A DNA stretch of 13,859 nt from JBOGZI01 sp050697275 (GCA_050697275.1 JBOGZI010000053.1:1-13859), one strand, 5' to 3'. Positions 1-6,304 are shown, numbered from the stretch's first letter. A program made the numbers and translations. The notes: generated by a model not told the origin, from the sequence alone.

Positions 1-68
1 ATGGGAAGCAGTTTGCGTTAGGCAGCGCTGCGGAGACGGACTAAAGGCAAGCATCTGCCTGACGATGG

Positions 69-509
69 GTGGTAGCGCTGAGCACGACTGAGAGAGTGCT
101 GGTGGCTTTCCTGCCCAACGTGATCGGATTTGCCTTCATCCTCGCGGGGGCCGCCCTACTCAGCGTTCTCGCCGCGATCCTCTTCGGGGTGTTCATCCTG
201 CTCCTCTACACGACCATCTTCGGCTGGATATGGATCGCCTGGCGGCGTCATCGGGGACGGCCACCGGACGCTGAGCAGGATGAGGCTCTCCCGGAAGACT
301 CCTTCATGAGCGATCAGCAGATCCGGCGGCGGGGCCGCACGTCCGCGTTGTTGTGCCTCGGATTCCTCCCTGCACTGGCCTTACTGGCGTTCGAAATCGG
401 TGAGCTGTTAGCAGCTGCGCTGATGTTCGTGGGTGTCGTGATCATCGTCGTCTCCTACGTTCCTGGCCAGCGTGCCCTGGCCCATATCGAAGGCCAACGA
501 TCTCGGTGA
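69..509 (+). CDS. Hypothetical four-helix membrane protein
   Basis: I do not recognise this 146-residue protein. It has two closely spaced hydrophobic stretches (about residues 10-32 and 33-58, the second rich in aromatics and ending in WRRHRGR), then a charged loop with an acidic part (about 66-79) and a basic part (85-91), then two more hydrophobic segments (92-110 and 113-131). The basic clusters flanking the membrane segments suggest that the loop and both ends are cytoplasmic. The start is GTG. An in-frame TGA lies just upstream at 60-62, so there is little room for a longer protein, and no strong Shine-Dalgarno sequence is visible. It converges with the next gene across a 37-bp gap with no obvious terminator. 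The 68 bases before it show nothing I can assign. It looks like a genuine gene, but no function can be given. Confidence 0.6.
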   Translation: MVALSTTERVLVAFLPNVIGFAFILAGAALLSVLAAILFGVFILLLYTTIFGWIWIAWRRHRGRPPDAEQDEALPEDSFMSDQQIRRRGRTSALLCLGFLPALALLAFEIGELLAAALMFVGVVIIVVSYVPGQRALAHIEGQRSR

Positions 510-546
510 AGCTTGGGAAGGGCGCTACCGCTTCGGACGAAAGTAT

Positions 547-1122
547 CTAGGCGACGTCGACTGCCTCCGACTTCACTGACCGGATCAGCCACTCTGCCTC
601 ATCGCGAGACGTGTTCAACTCCAGATGATCCGGGCCGCAGCCGAGTTTGAGTAGGGATGATCGCCTGCGCGGCGTAGCGTCGAGTTCATCGATTTCCGCA
701 AGCCGACAGCGAAGGATCGGCGTGATTCGAAGCAGGTCCAGCGAGAGGACCAACAGCTCCTGCGATGTGGCCATGAGAACTGCCGCACGACCGACCCATA
801 CACGCCTCGGCGCGATGACGCCAGCACAGATCGCAACGGGGCTCGCCGGCCCAATCAGCTGCTGGGCAGTCCTCAGGCCGCGAAGGAGCTGGAGAAGATA
901 CAGGGCGAACCACCCTGCGGCTATGGCAATGAGAGTGTCGAACGACAGCCAGAAGCTGTCCCCTTCGAGTGCGTTCAAGGTCGCGAAAACCGCGAACAGC
1001 CCGCAGAGGACCATTCCCACGCCGGCGTAACACGCAAGGCGACGCGGCGAATACATCGACCTCAGCGGGTGTTCTGGGCGGGCCTCCACAGGACTGGCAT
1101 CGGCCTCTTGGAGGGTGATCAT
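547..1122 (-). CDS. Two-helix membrane protein with PH-like C-terminal domain
   Basis: A 191-residue protein with a polar N-terminus, two membrane helices (about residues 29-50 and 60-80) and a soluble C-terminal part from about residue 100. In the C-terminal part, alternating hydrophobic strands, a WVGRAAVLMATSQELLV stretch, an acidic LAEIDELDA turn and a final helix (DEAEWLIRSV) resemble the layout of bacterial PH-like (bPH) domains attached to two helices. This is a pattern-level inference, not a motif hit. The ATG at 1122 has no convincing Shine-Dalgarno sequence. Its leader contains a 7-bp hairpin and, further upstream, two identical palindromes, so the gene may be regulated. The role is unknown; a membrane-anchored sensor or structural protein is possible. 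Confidence 0.6.
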   Translation of the reverse strand: MITLQEADASPVEARPEHPLRSMYSPRRLACYAGVGMVLCGLFAVFATLNALEGDSFWLSFDTLIAIAAGWFALYLLQLLRGLRTAQQLIGPASPVAICAGVIAPRRVWVGRAAVLMATSQELLVLSLDLLRITPILRCRLAEIDELDATPRRRSSLLKLGCGPDHLELNTSRDEAEWLIRSVKSEAVDVA

Positions 1123-1127
1123 GAGAT

Positions 1128-1148
1128 GTCGCTTCGGATGAAAGCGAC
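1128..1148 (-). promoter_or_regulatory. Hairpin in the leader of the 547-1122 gene
   Basis: GTCGCTT (1128-1134) and AAGCGAC (1142-1148) form a perfect 7-bp stem with a 7-base loop. It lies only 5 bases upstream of the ATG at 1122, where a ribosome binding site would be expected. It could limit translation initiation or be a protein site. No T-tract follows, so it is not a classical terminator. Confidence 0.35.
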
Positions 1149-1164
1149 GCCGGGGATGAGGGAC

Positions 1165-1203
1165 TGATCGCGTTCGCGATCATTTTGATCGCGGCTGCGA
1201 TCA
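1165..1203. promoter_or_regulatory. Tandem palindromic operator-like sites
   Basis: Two copies of TGATCGC-N4-GCGATCA occur at 1165-1182 (spacer GTTC) and 1186-1203 (spacer GGCT). Both are perfect 7-bp inverted repeats with identical arms. They are separated by TTT, giving a 21-bp repeat, so two dimeric regulators would sit on the same face of the helix about two turns apart. They lie 43-81 bp upstream of the start of the minus-strand gene at 547-1122 and 42-80 bp downstream of the end of the cta operon. An operator for the 547-1122 gene is the simplest reading. Tandem hairpin terminators for the operon are an alternative, but no T-tract is present. Confidence 0.5.
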
Positions 1204-1244
1204 CGTCACTCCACCCGCTGACACCGTCGGCTCGGCGAGGGCTT

Positions 1245-1496
1245 CTACTCGCGGCCGGAGAGGGGGATCGGCGCGGTGTCGGTGCGCTGGCGGCGGGGCA
1301 TGCGCGCGATCTCGTCGCGGTTCGTCCGCAGCCAGGCGGTCAGGGAGACGAGCGCGATCGCCCCGCCGACCACCGAGTACGGCCACCACGAGTAGAGCCC
1401 GACCACCAGGGCCGTGATCCCCAGCGCGGTCAGCGCCGGCAGGATCGAGGGCCGGGACCGGTAGATCAGCTCGGTCGGCTTCGGTGGCTGGCTCAT
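1245..1496 (-). CDS. Small two-helix protein, cytochrome oxidase subunit IV-like
   Basis: An 83-residue protein and the last gene of the cta operon. It has a Pro-rich N-terminus (PPKPTE), two membrane helices (about residues 18-35 and 40-59) joined by a short YSWWPYS turn, and a basic cytoplasmic tail (LRTNRDEIARMPRRQR). Size, topology and position resemble the small fourth subunit (CtaF-like) encoded with actinobacterial aa3 oxidases, but similarity is at the level of layout, so no symbol is given. Its ATG overlaps the TGA of the preceding 36-residue gene (ATGA at 1493-1496), indicating translational coupling. Because subunits I and II here lack metal ligands, this protein is probably an accessory part of a non-redox complex (inference). 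Confidence 0.6.
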   Translation of the reverse strand: MSQPPKPTELIYRSRPSILPALTALGITALVVGLYSWWPYSVVGGAIALVSLTAWLRTNRDEIARMPRRQRTDTAPIPLSGRE

Positions 1497-1603
1497 GCGA
1501 TGTAGAGGATCGTCACGTAGAAGGCGAGGGCGAAGACGAACAGCGCCACGGTCGCGTACAGCATCCCCGACCGGAGGTTGGCTCTGGCCCGCTCGCGGTC
1601 CAC
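1493..1603 (-). CDS. 36-residue single-helix membrane protein in cta operon
   Basis: A short frame reading MDRERARANLRSG, then a hydrophobic helix (about residues 14-35) ending ...TILYIA. A charged, arginine-rich head followed by one membrane span is typical of tiny oxidase-associated subunits. The GTG start is at 1603, 34 bases after the ctaB stop. The TGA stop overlaps the ATG of the next gene (ATGA), and this is the strongest evidence that it is translated. No strong Shine-Dalgarno sequence is seen. It may be a small structural subunit or assembly factor of the CtaC/CtaD-like complex. No family assignment can be made from sequence alone. Confidence 0.6.
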   Translation of the reverse strand: MDRERARANLRSGMLYATVALFVFALAFYVTILYIA

Positions 1604-1619
1604 GGCCGGAAGCCTATAA

Positions 1620-1636
1620 GCCCGGGTGAACCGGGC
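1620..1636 (-). other. 6-bp hairpin between ctaB and the 36-residue gene
   Basis: GCCCGG (1620-1625) and CCGGGC (1631-1636) form a perfect 6-bp stem with a 5-base loop, starting just past the ctaB stop. It is not followed by a T-tract on the minus strand. It could be an RNA-processing or stability element inside the operon. Evidence is weak. Confidence 0.25.
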
Positions 1637-1637
1637 G

Positions 1638-2540
1638 CTACAGGGCGCGGTCGAGGGCCATCGCCACGAAGAGCAGGGCGAGGTAGGCGAGCGAGCTCAG
1701 GTAGAGGCGGCGCGCCGCCGCCCGCGAGGGCCGGGCCAGCAGCGCCGCGGCGAGCCCGGTGAAGACGGCGCCGAGGGCCAGCGCCGCCGCCAGGTAGAGC
1801 GCCCCGAACAGCCCGGTGATCACCGGCCCGATGGTGATCAGGACGAGCAGCAGCGCGTAGGCCATGATCTGGCGGCGGGTGGTCAGCTCGCCGTGGACTA
1901 CCGGCATCATCGGAACGCCGGTCCGGGCGTAATCGTCCGAGATCAGCAGCGAGAGCGCCCAGAAGTGGGGCGGGGTCCAGAAGAAGACGATCGCGAACGG
2001 CCACAGCGCCTGCGCCGAGAGCTCGCCGGTCGCCGCCGCCCAGCCCACCAGCGGCGGGATCGCGCCAGCGGCGCCCCCGAGGACGATGTTCTGCGGGGTG
2101 CGGGGCTTCAGCCAGAGGGTGTAGACGAAGACGTAGCCGAGCAGGCCGGCGGCGGCGAGCGCGGCGGTCAGCACGTTCACCGTGAGCGCGAGCTGCGCAG
2201 TGGCGACGACGCCGAGCAACGTGCCGAACCAAAGGCCGCGCCGGGGCTCGATCCGGCCGCTGGCGAGCGGGCGCTCCGCGGTCCGCGACATGCGGGCGTC
2301 CCGCTCCCGCTCGATGTAGTGGTTGATCGCCCCCGCTCCACCGGCGGCCAGGTAGCCGCCCAGCATGGTCAAGCCGATGGTGGAGAGGGGCGGGCCCGAG
2401 GGGAGGGCGACGAACATGGTCGCCACGCAGGTGAGCAGCAGGAGCGAGATGATCCGCGGCTTGGTGAGGCTGACGTAGTCGTTGGCCGTGGCGATCGCGG
2501 CGCGCATCACGGTCTCTCGGGGCTCGGCGGCGACGTACAT
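1638..2540 (-). CDS. ctaB: Protoheme IX farnesyltransferase (heme O synthase)
   Basis: CtaB/Cox10 is a UbiA-family membrane prenyltransferase that attaches a farnesyl group to heme b to make heme O. The 300-residue protein has the family layout: a TKPRI motif (26-30) before the first helix, then the first Asp-rich motif as N73-x3-E77-x3-D81, followed by RMSRTAERPLASGR. The second motif region is FWTPPHFWAL (187-196), then SDDYARTGVPMMPVV (201-215). The first motif carries Glu where Asp is usual (E77), which I regard as tolerated. About eight to nine hydrophobic helices are visible. I chose the ATG at 2540 because it overlaps the ctaA TGA (TGATG); an ATG at 2507 is an alternative giving 11 fewer residues. 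All key regions are intact, so it is probably active and may also serve an oxidase encoded elsewhere. Confidence 0.93.
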   Translation of the reverse strand: MYVAAEPRETVMRAAIATANDYVSLTKPRIISLLLLTCVATMFVALPSGPPLSTIGLTMLGGYLAAGGAGAINHYIERERDARMSRTAERPLASGRIEPRRGLWFGTLLGVVATAQLALTVNVLTAALAAAGLLGYVFVYTLWLKPRTPQNIVLGGAAGAIPPLVGWAAATGELSAQALWPFAIVFFWTPPHFWALSLLISDDYARTGVPMMPVVHGELTTRRQIMAYALLLVLITIGPVITGLFGALYLAAALALGAVFTGLAAALLARPSRAAARRLYLSSLAYLALLFVAMALDRAL

Positions 2541-3676
2541 CAGCGCGCCACCGCCACTGCCTCGGTGCGTCCAGCCGGCGGGCGTGCCGCGGCCGGCGCG
2601 GGCGCCCAGGCGAGCCGGTAGGCGATCAGCAGGACGCTGGACCAGAGCAGCGTCGCCACCGTCAGGTGGGCGACCACCAGGGCGGCGTGCTCGCCGAGCC
2701 AGACGTTGAGCGCCCCCAGCAGGAGCTGGGCGACCAGCAGCAGGGCCGCCGCCAGGAGCAGCCGCGAGCGCGAGCCCCGGGCGAGGGCGAGGCCGAGCAG
2801 GGCGAGGATCGCCGCCGTGGCCGCGTAGACGAAGACCCGGTGGGTGAGGTGGATGTCGGTGAGGCGGCTCTCGCCGAATGGAAGGAGGCGGCCGTCGAGG
2901 CAGGTGGGGAAGGACTCGCCGCAGGCGAGGTGGGCGCCGTTCGCGGCGCCACCGGTCACCCCCTCCTCCTCGGTGCCGGCGACGTAGCCGCCGGCCACGA
3001 TCGCGCAGAGCAGCAGACCGACGGCCCCGACAGCGAACGGCTTCAGTCCCCGGACCGGCGCGTCCCGGACGAACCCGAGGCGGCGCGACGATCGCGCCTG
3101 GACCGGCGACGTCCCTGCGGGTAGCGCAGCCGCTTGTTCCTGGCGGGCGCGGACGCTGAGCCAGAGGATGAGGCCGAGCAGCAGCATGGCGAGGCCGAGG
3201 TGGGCGGCGACCAGCTCGTCCTCGAGGTTGTTCTCGACCGTCAGCCCGCCGAGCGCGGCCTGGACGAGGACGAGGACGCCGGCGGCGATCGCGCCGCGCA
3301 GCGGCCAGCGCAGCTGGCGGAGATTCGGCGACGTTTGTGGCCGCCGCATCCGGAGCGCGCGCCAGACCAGCACCGCGATCATCACGCCGACGATCGCCGC
3401 CAGCACCCGGTGAGAGAACTCGATCAGCCTCGACTCGTCGCCGACCAGCGGGATCACCGCGCCTCCGCACAGCGGCCAGCCCTCGGTGCCGCTGCCGGCG
3501 GGCCCGCAGCCGAGCCCGGACTCGCTGACCCGCACGATGCCGCCGATCACCACCAGCAGGAGGATCGCGACCGCCGTCAGGTCGGAGAGGCGGCGAAACC
3601 GACCGAGCTCGTCGCCACCGCCGCCGACGCGAGCACCAGCGGCCACTCCGCCGGAGGGACCGCTAACGCCGTCCAT
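2540..3676 (-). CDS. ctaA: Heme A synthase (COX15/CtaA family)
   Basis: CtaA oxidises the C8 methyl of heme O to the formyl of heme A in the membrane. The 378-residue protein has eight predicted helices in two pseudo-symmetric halves. Family signatures are IVRVSESGLGC with the extracytoplasmic cysteine pair C57/C70, the EFSHR motif (E86, H89), H159, a second cysteine pair C252/C259 in ACGESFPTC, H279 in the LTHR motif and H337. The histidines are the expected heme-binding positions of both halves, and E86 is the catalytic-site glutamate. The first cysteine loop is longer than in the Bacillus enzyme. The ATG lies 5 bases after the ctaD stop, so the two are co-transcribed. In contrast to its ctaC/ctaD neighbours, nothing essential is missing. 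Confidence 0.93.
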   Translation of the reverse strand: MDGVSGPSGGVAAGARVGGGGDELGRFRRLSDLTAVAILLLVVIGGIVRVSESGLGCGPAGSGTEGWPLCGGAVIPLVGDESRLIEFSHRVLAAIVGVMIAVLVWRALRMRRPQTSPNLRQLRWPLRGAIAAGVLVLVQAALGGLTVENNLEDELVAAHLGLAMLLLGLILWLSVRARQEQAAALPAGTSPVQARSSRRLGFVRDAPVRGLKPFAVGAVGLLLCAIVAGGYVAGTEEEGVTGGAANGAHLACGESFPTCLDGRLLPFGESRLTDIHLTHRVFVYAATAAILALLGLALARGSRSRLLLAAALLLVAQLLLGALNVWLGEHAALVVAHLTVATLLWSSVLLIAYRLAWAPAPAAARPPAGRTEAVAVAR

Positions 3677-3681
3677 GGGCC

Positions 3682-5376
3682 TCAGGCTACCGGCTCGGTC
3701 TTCTCGGCCGCCTCAGGCGCGGCCGGTGCCCGTCGCTCGATCGCCTCGCGAATGTCGCGCAGCGGCTCGTCGCTGCGCACGTCGGGGACGACGTCGAAGT
3801 TGTGGGGCGGCGGCGGCGAGAGCGCCAGCCACTCGAGCGTCTCCCCGTGCCACGGATCATGCCCGGCGCGCACGCCGTGACGGACGCTGCGGTAGGCGTT
3901 GACCACGGAGACGACCACCCCCAGGGCGAGCACGAAGGAGCCGATCGTCGCCAGCAGGTTGTAGGCGCCGAGGTTGTCCACGTCGAAGTACTTGTAGACG
4001 TCCACGGGCTGGCCCTCGAGCCCGGCCAGGAAGAGGGGGATGAAGGTGAGATGGGCGCCGGCGATCAGCAACGAGAGCGAGAGCTTCGCCATCGACTCGC
4101 CCATCGTCCGCCCGGTCAGCTTCGGGAACCAGTACTGGAGGGCCGCCAGACCGCCGACCACCGGCCCGCCGACCAGGACGTAGCCGCTGACGGCGGTCGC
4201 GCCGGCCGTGTCCGCCAGCAGCCAGTTGGCCGGGATCACGCCCTGGACCAGCTCCCCGGCCAGCCCGAAGGAGAGAAGCGAGATCGAGCCGAGCGCGAAC
4301 AGCATCGGCGCTCGCATCCGGATCGCGCCCCCCGCCATCGTGGCGATCCAGTTGACGAAGACGACGAAGATCGGCACCGCCGCCAGCAGGGCCGCCGCCA
4401 TCGCCATGTAGAGCCAGCCCACCGGGATCGAGGCGGTGAACATGTTCTGCATCCAGGCGAGCAGGCCGAGCCCCCCGAGCGCGACCATCGAGGCGGCCAC
4501 CGACGCCCGCGAGACCAGCGGCTTGCCCGAGAAGGCCGGGATGATCTCCGAGATCGCCCCGAAGGCCGGCAGCAGGAAGAGCAGGTAGCAACCGGTGAAG
4601 AAGAGCCAGCTCAGGTGCTGGTAGTAGACGGGGGCGCCCCCCTCGCCGGCGTCGAAGAACACCCCGTTGAAGTTGCGGTCGATCACCAGCATCACCAGCG
4701 CGGCCAGCATCGCCGTCCCCGCGACGATCAGCACCCAGCTCGAGACCGTCGCCGAGAAGCTGAACGGGGGCAGCCGCCGCCAGGCGAGCCCCGGGGCGCG
4801 CAGGCGCGAGACGGTGACGGCGAGGTTGATCGACTGCAGCACGAGGCCGAGCACGGTGAGGCCGACCGCCGTCACCCAGACGTCGACGCCGTTGTTGGAG
4901 ATGAAGGCCTCATTCGAGAGGGGCGGCCAGTTGTTGAATCCGGCCTCCGGCGGCGTGTAGGCGAAGCTGGCATAGAGGATCGCGCCGCCGCCGATGTAGA
5001 GCCAGAGCGCCAGCGAGGCCACGCGCGGGAAGGCGAGCCCGCGGGCGCCGATCTGGAGCGGGACGAGGTAGGTGTAGAGCCCGACCGCCAGGGGCAGGGC
5101 GAAGAGCACGATCAGGGTGGCGCTGCTCACCGAGAGCAGGCGGTTGAAGGTGACGGGCTCGATCAGGTCGTTCTCGGCGACCCCGAGCTGCAGCCGCATG
5201 AGCAGGAAGCCCACCATGCCCAGCACCAGGAAGGAGAGCGCCGCGCCGATGAAGATGCGGCCGACGTCCTTGTGGTCGGTGCTCATCGCGAGCTCGAGCC
5301 AGCGCGGCCGGGGCCTGGGGACGCCGTCGGTGACCAGCTCGGGGCGGTGAGGCGCGAGCGTCGAGCGGTCGCTCAT
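3682..5376 (-). CDS. Cytochrome c oxidase subunit I homologue lacking heme and copper ligands
   Basis: The 564-residue protein aligns along its length with A-type CtaD: an STDHKDVGRIF start (32-43), YLVPLQIGARGLAFPR (103-118), LPAFGAISEIIPAFSGKPL (269-287), NWIATMAGG (342-350), and the cytoplasmic ending ETLEWLALSPPPPHNF (512-527). In normal subunit I, six histidines bind heme a, heme a3 and CuB. In my motif alignment all are replaced: S84, T261, Q310, N311, V396 and G398. The cross-link Tyr is L265, the E of GHPEVY is C263, the heme-propionate Arg pair is V458-D459, the D-channel Asp is G113 and the K-channel Lys is V339. The frame is uninterrupted and flanking motifs are well kept, so it is not a decaying pseudogene. 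It cannot reduce oxygen by the known mechanism; a structural, assembly or transport role is open. The ATG overlaps the ctaC-like stop (ATGA). Confidence 0.9.
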   Translation of the reverse strand: MSDRSTLAPHRPELVTDGVPRPRPRWLELAMSTDHKDVGRIFIGAALSFLVLGMVGFLLMRLQLGVAENDLIEPVTFNRLLSVSSATLIVLFALPLAVGLYTYLVPLQIGARGLAFPRVASLALWLYIGGGAILYASFAYTPPEAGFNNWPPLSNEAFISNNGVDVWVTAVGLTVLGLVLQSINLAVTVSRLRAPGLAWRRLPPFSFSATVSSWVLIVAGTAMLAALVMLVIDRNFNGVFFDAGEGGAPVYYQHLSWLFFTGCYLLFLLPAFGAISEIIPAFSGKPLVSRASVAASMVALGGLGLLAWMQNMFTASIPVGWLYMAMAAALLAAVPIFVVFVNWIATMAGGAIRMRAPMLFALGSISLLSFGLAGELVQGVIPANWLLADTAGATAVSGYVLVGGPVVGGLAALQYWFPKLTGRTMGESMAKLSLSLLIAGAHLTFIPLFLAGLEGQPVDVYKYFDVDNLGAYNLLATIGSFVLALGVVVSVVNAYRSVRHGVRAGHDPWHGETLEWLALSPPPPHNFDVVPDVRSDEPLRDIREAIERRAPAAPEAAEKTEPVA

Positions 5377-6182
5377 TCGCCGCCCCCTTCGGCGGCGGGC
5401 GGCCCGCTGCCCTCACCCGCGGCGATCTGCTCCTGGACGAAGGCCTGTGCCTCCTGGATGCCGGCGGCCTGCTCCTCGAGCCAGGCCTCGTAGGTGGGCA
5501 CGTCGACGATCCGGACCCGAGTCCTCATCGCCGCGTAGGAGGGGCCCGAGAAGGCGTAGGAGGCACCGTCATAGGTGGCCTCCCCGTCGTCCCCGAGCTC
5601 CTCGGGCTCGACCTTGAACCAGGTCTGGTTGGACTGTCCCGGGACGGCGTCGAACTTGCCGCCTAGGCCGGGGACCCACCAGCGGTGCACGACGTCCGTC
5701 GAGGCGAGCTTCACGACCACGGCGGTGTCGACGGGAACGACGAGCTCGTAGTAGGAGAAGGTGCCGTCCGGGTACTCGTAGCGCCAGATCCACTGCTGGC
5801 CGGTCGCGTCGATCTCGAGCGGCGCCGGCGCGCCTTCGGCGCTGGGGAGGTCGAGCCCGCGCTGCGCGGTCCGCTGGGCGGCGGCCTCGAGTCCCTCCGA
5901 GCCGGAGGCCTCCACCTCGCTCGCCTCGCGGGTGGTGATCAGGGCGACCACGAACAGGAAGGCCATCAGCGCGGTGAAGACGGCGGCGGTGCCGAGCTGC
6001 GCGAAGCCCCGGGTCTTCAGCCGCCGCGGCTCGCGGCCGCGCCGGGCGCGGAAGCGAAGGGCGAGACCGACGAGGAGCAGGTTGATGACGAGCACCAGCG
6101 CGCCGGCGATGCCGAGCATCGCCACGTAGAGCGCGTTCAGGTCGTCCGCGTTCGGCGAATGGGCGGTCTCGACGCCAAGCAA
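5373..6182 (-). CDS. Cytochrome c oxidase subunit II homologue lacking the CuA site
   Basis: First gene of the cta operon, 269 residues. It has the subunit II layout: two N-terminal helices (about 19-41 and 64-83), a linker, and an extracytoplasmic cupredoxin domain with QQWIWRYEYPDG (129-140) and DVVHRWWVPGLGGKFDAVPG (163-182). The usual CuA segment C-x-E-x-C-G-x-x-H-x-x-M is here S208-Y-A210-F-S212-G-P-S-Y216-A-A-M219. Both cysteines, the bridging Glu and the second His are lost; H166 and M219 remain. It should not bind a binuclear copper centre. The C-terminus is a long Glu/Ala/Gly-rich tail. The start is TTG at 6182, chosen because an in-frame TAG lies at 6195-6197 and later starts would cut into the first helix. 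No Shine-Dalgarno is visible, so the mRNA may be leaderless. Confidence 0.9.
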   Translation of the reverse strand: MLGVETAHSPNADDLNALYVAMLGIAGALVLVINLLLVGLALRFRARRGREPRRLKTRGFAQLGTAAVFTALMAFLFVVALITTREASEVEASGSEGLEAAAQRTAQRGLDLPSAEGAPAPLEIDATGQQWIWRYEYPDGTFSYYELVVPVDTAVVVKLASTDVVHRWWVPGLGGKFDAVPGQSNQTWFKVEPEELGDDGEATYDGASYAFSGPSYAAMRTRVRIVDVPTYEAWLEEQAAGIQEAQAFVQEQIAAGEGSGPPAAEGGGE

Positions 6183-6211
6183 GGCCGCGAGAGTCTATTA
6201 GGGGGAAAGAC

Positions 6212-6225
6212 TGGCCAGCTGGCCA
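6212..6225. promoter_or_regulatory. 14-bp palindrome in divergent intergenic region
   Basis: TGGCCAGCTGGCCA is a perfect 14-bp palindrome, 30 bp upstream of the ctaC-like start and about 80 bp upstream of the plus-strand SCP2/R2lox gene. Its position in the only gap between two divergent transcription units makes it a candidate operator for one or both. On the minus strand a TAGACT, fitting TAnnnT, lies at 6192-6197 just before the start, but no well-spaced -35 was found. Confidence 0.35.
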
Positions 6226-6304
6226 AATCGGCCCCCGCTTCTGGCATCATCGGGCGACCCGGAGGGTTCGGAATCTCCTCTGACGATCGAGCAAGGAGGT
6301 CGGG

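Noticed and set aside
3802..5493. Long plus-strand open frame (563 codons) opposite the subunit I homologue
   Set aside because: Composition is dominated by Arg, Gly, Glu, Asp and His, with no domain. It is the usual antisense shadow of a GC-rich gene, and the minus strand encodes a clear oxidase homologue.
3682..6182. Idea that ctaC/ctaD ligand loss comes from frameshift, misassembly or a decaying pseudogene
   Set aside because: The codons at the substituted sites were read directly from the sequence. The frames are continuous, the overlaps between genes are precise, and family motifs immediately on both sides of each lost ligand are intact.
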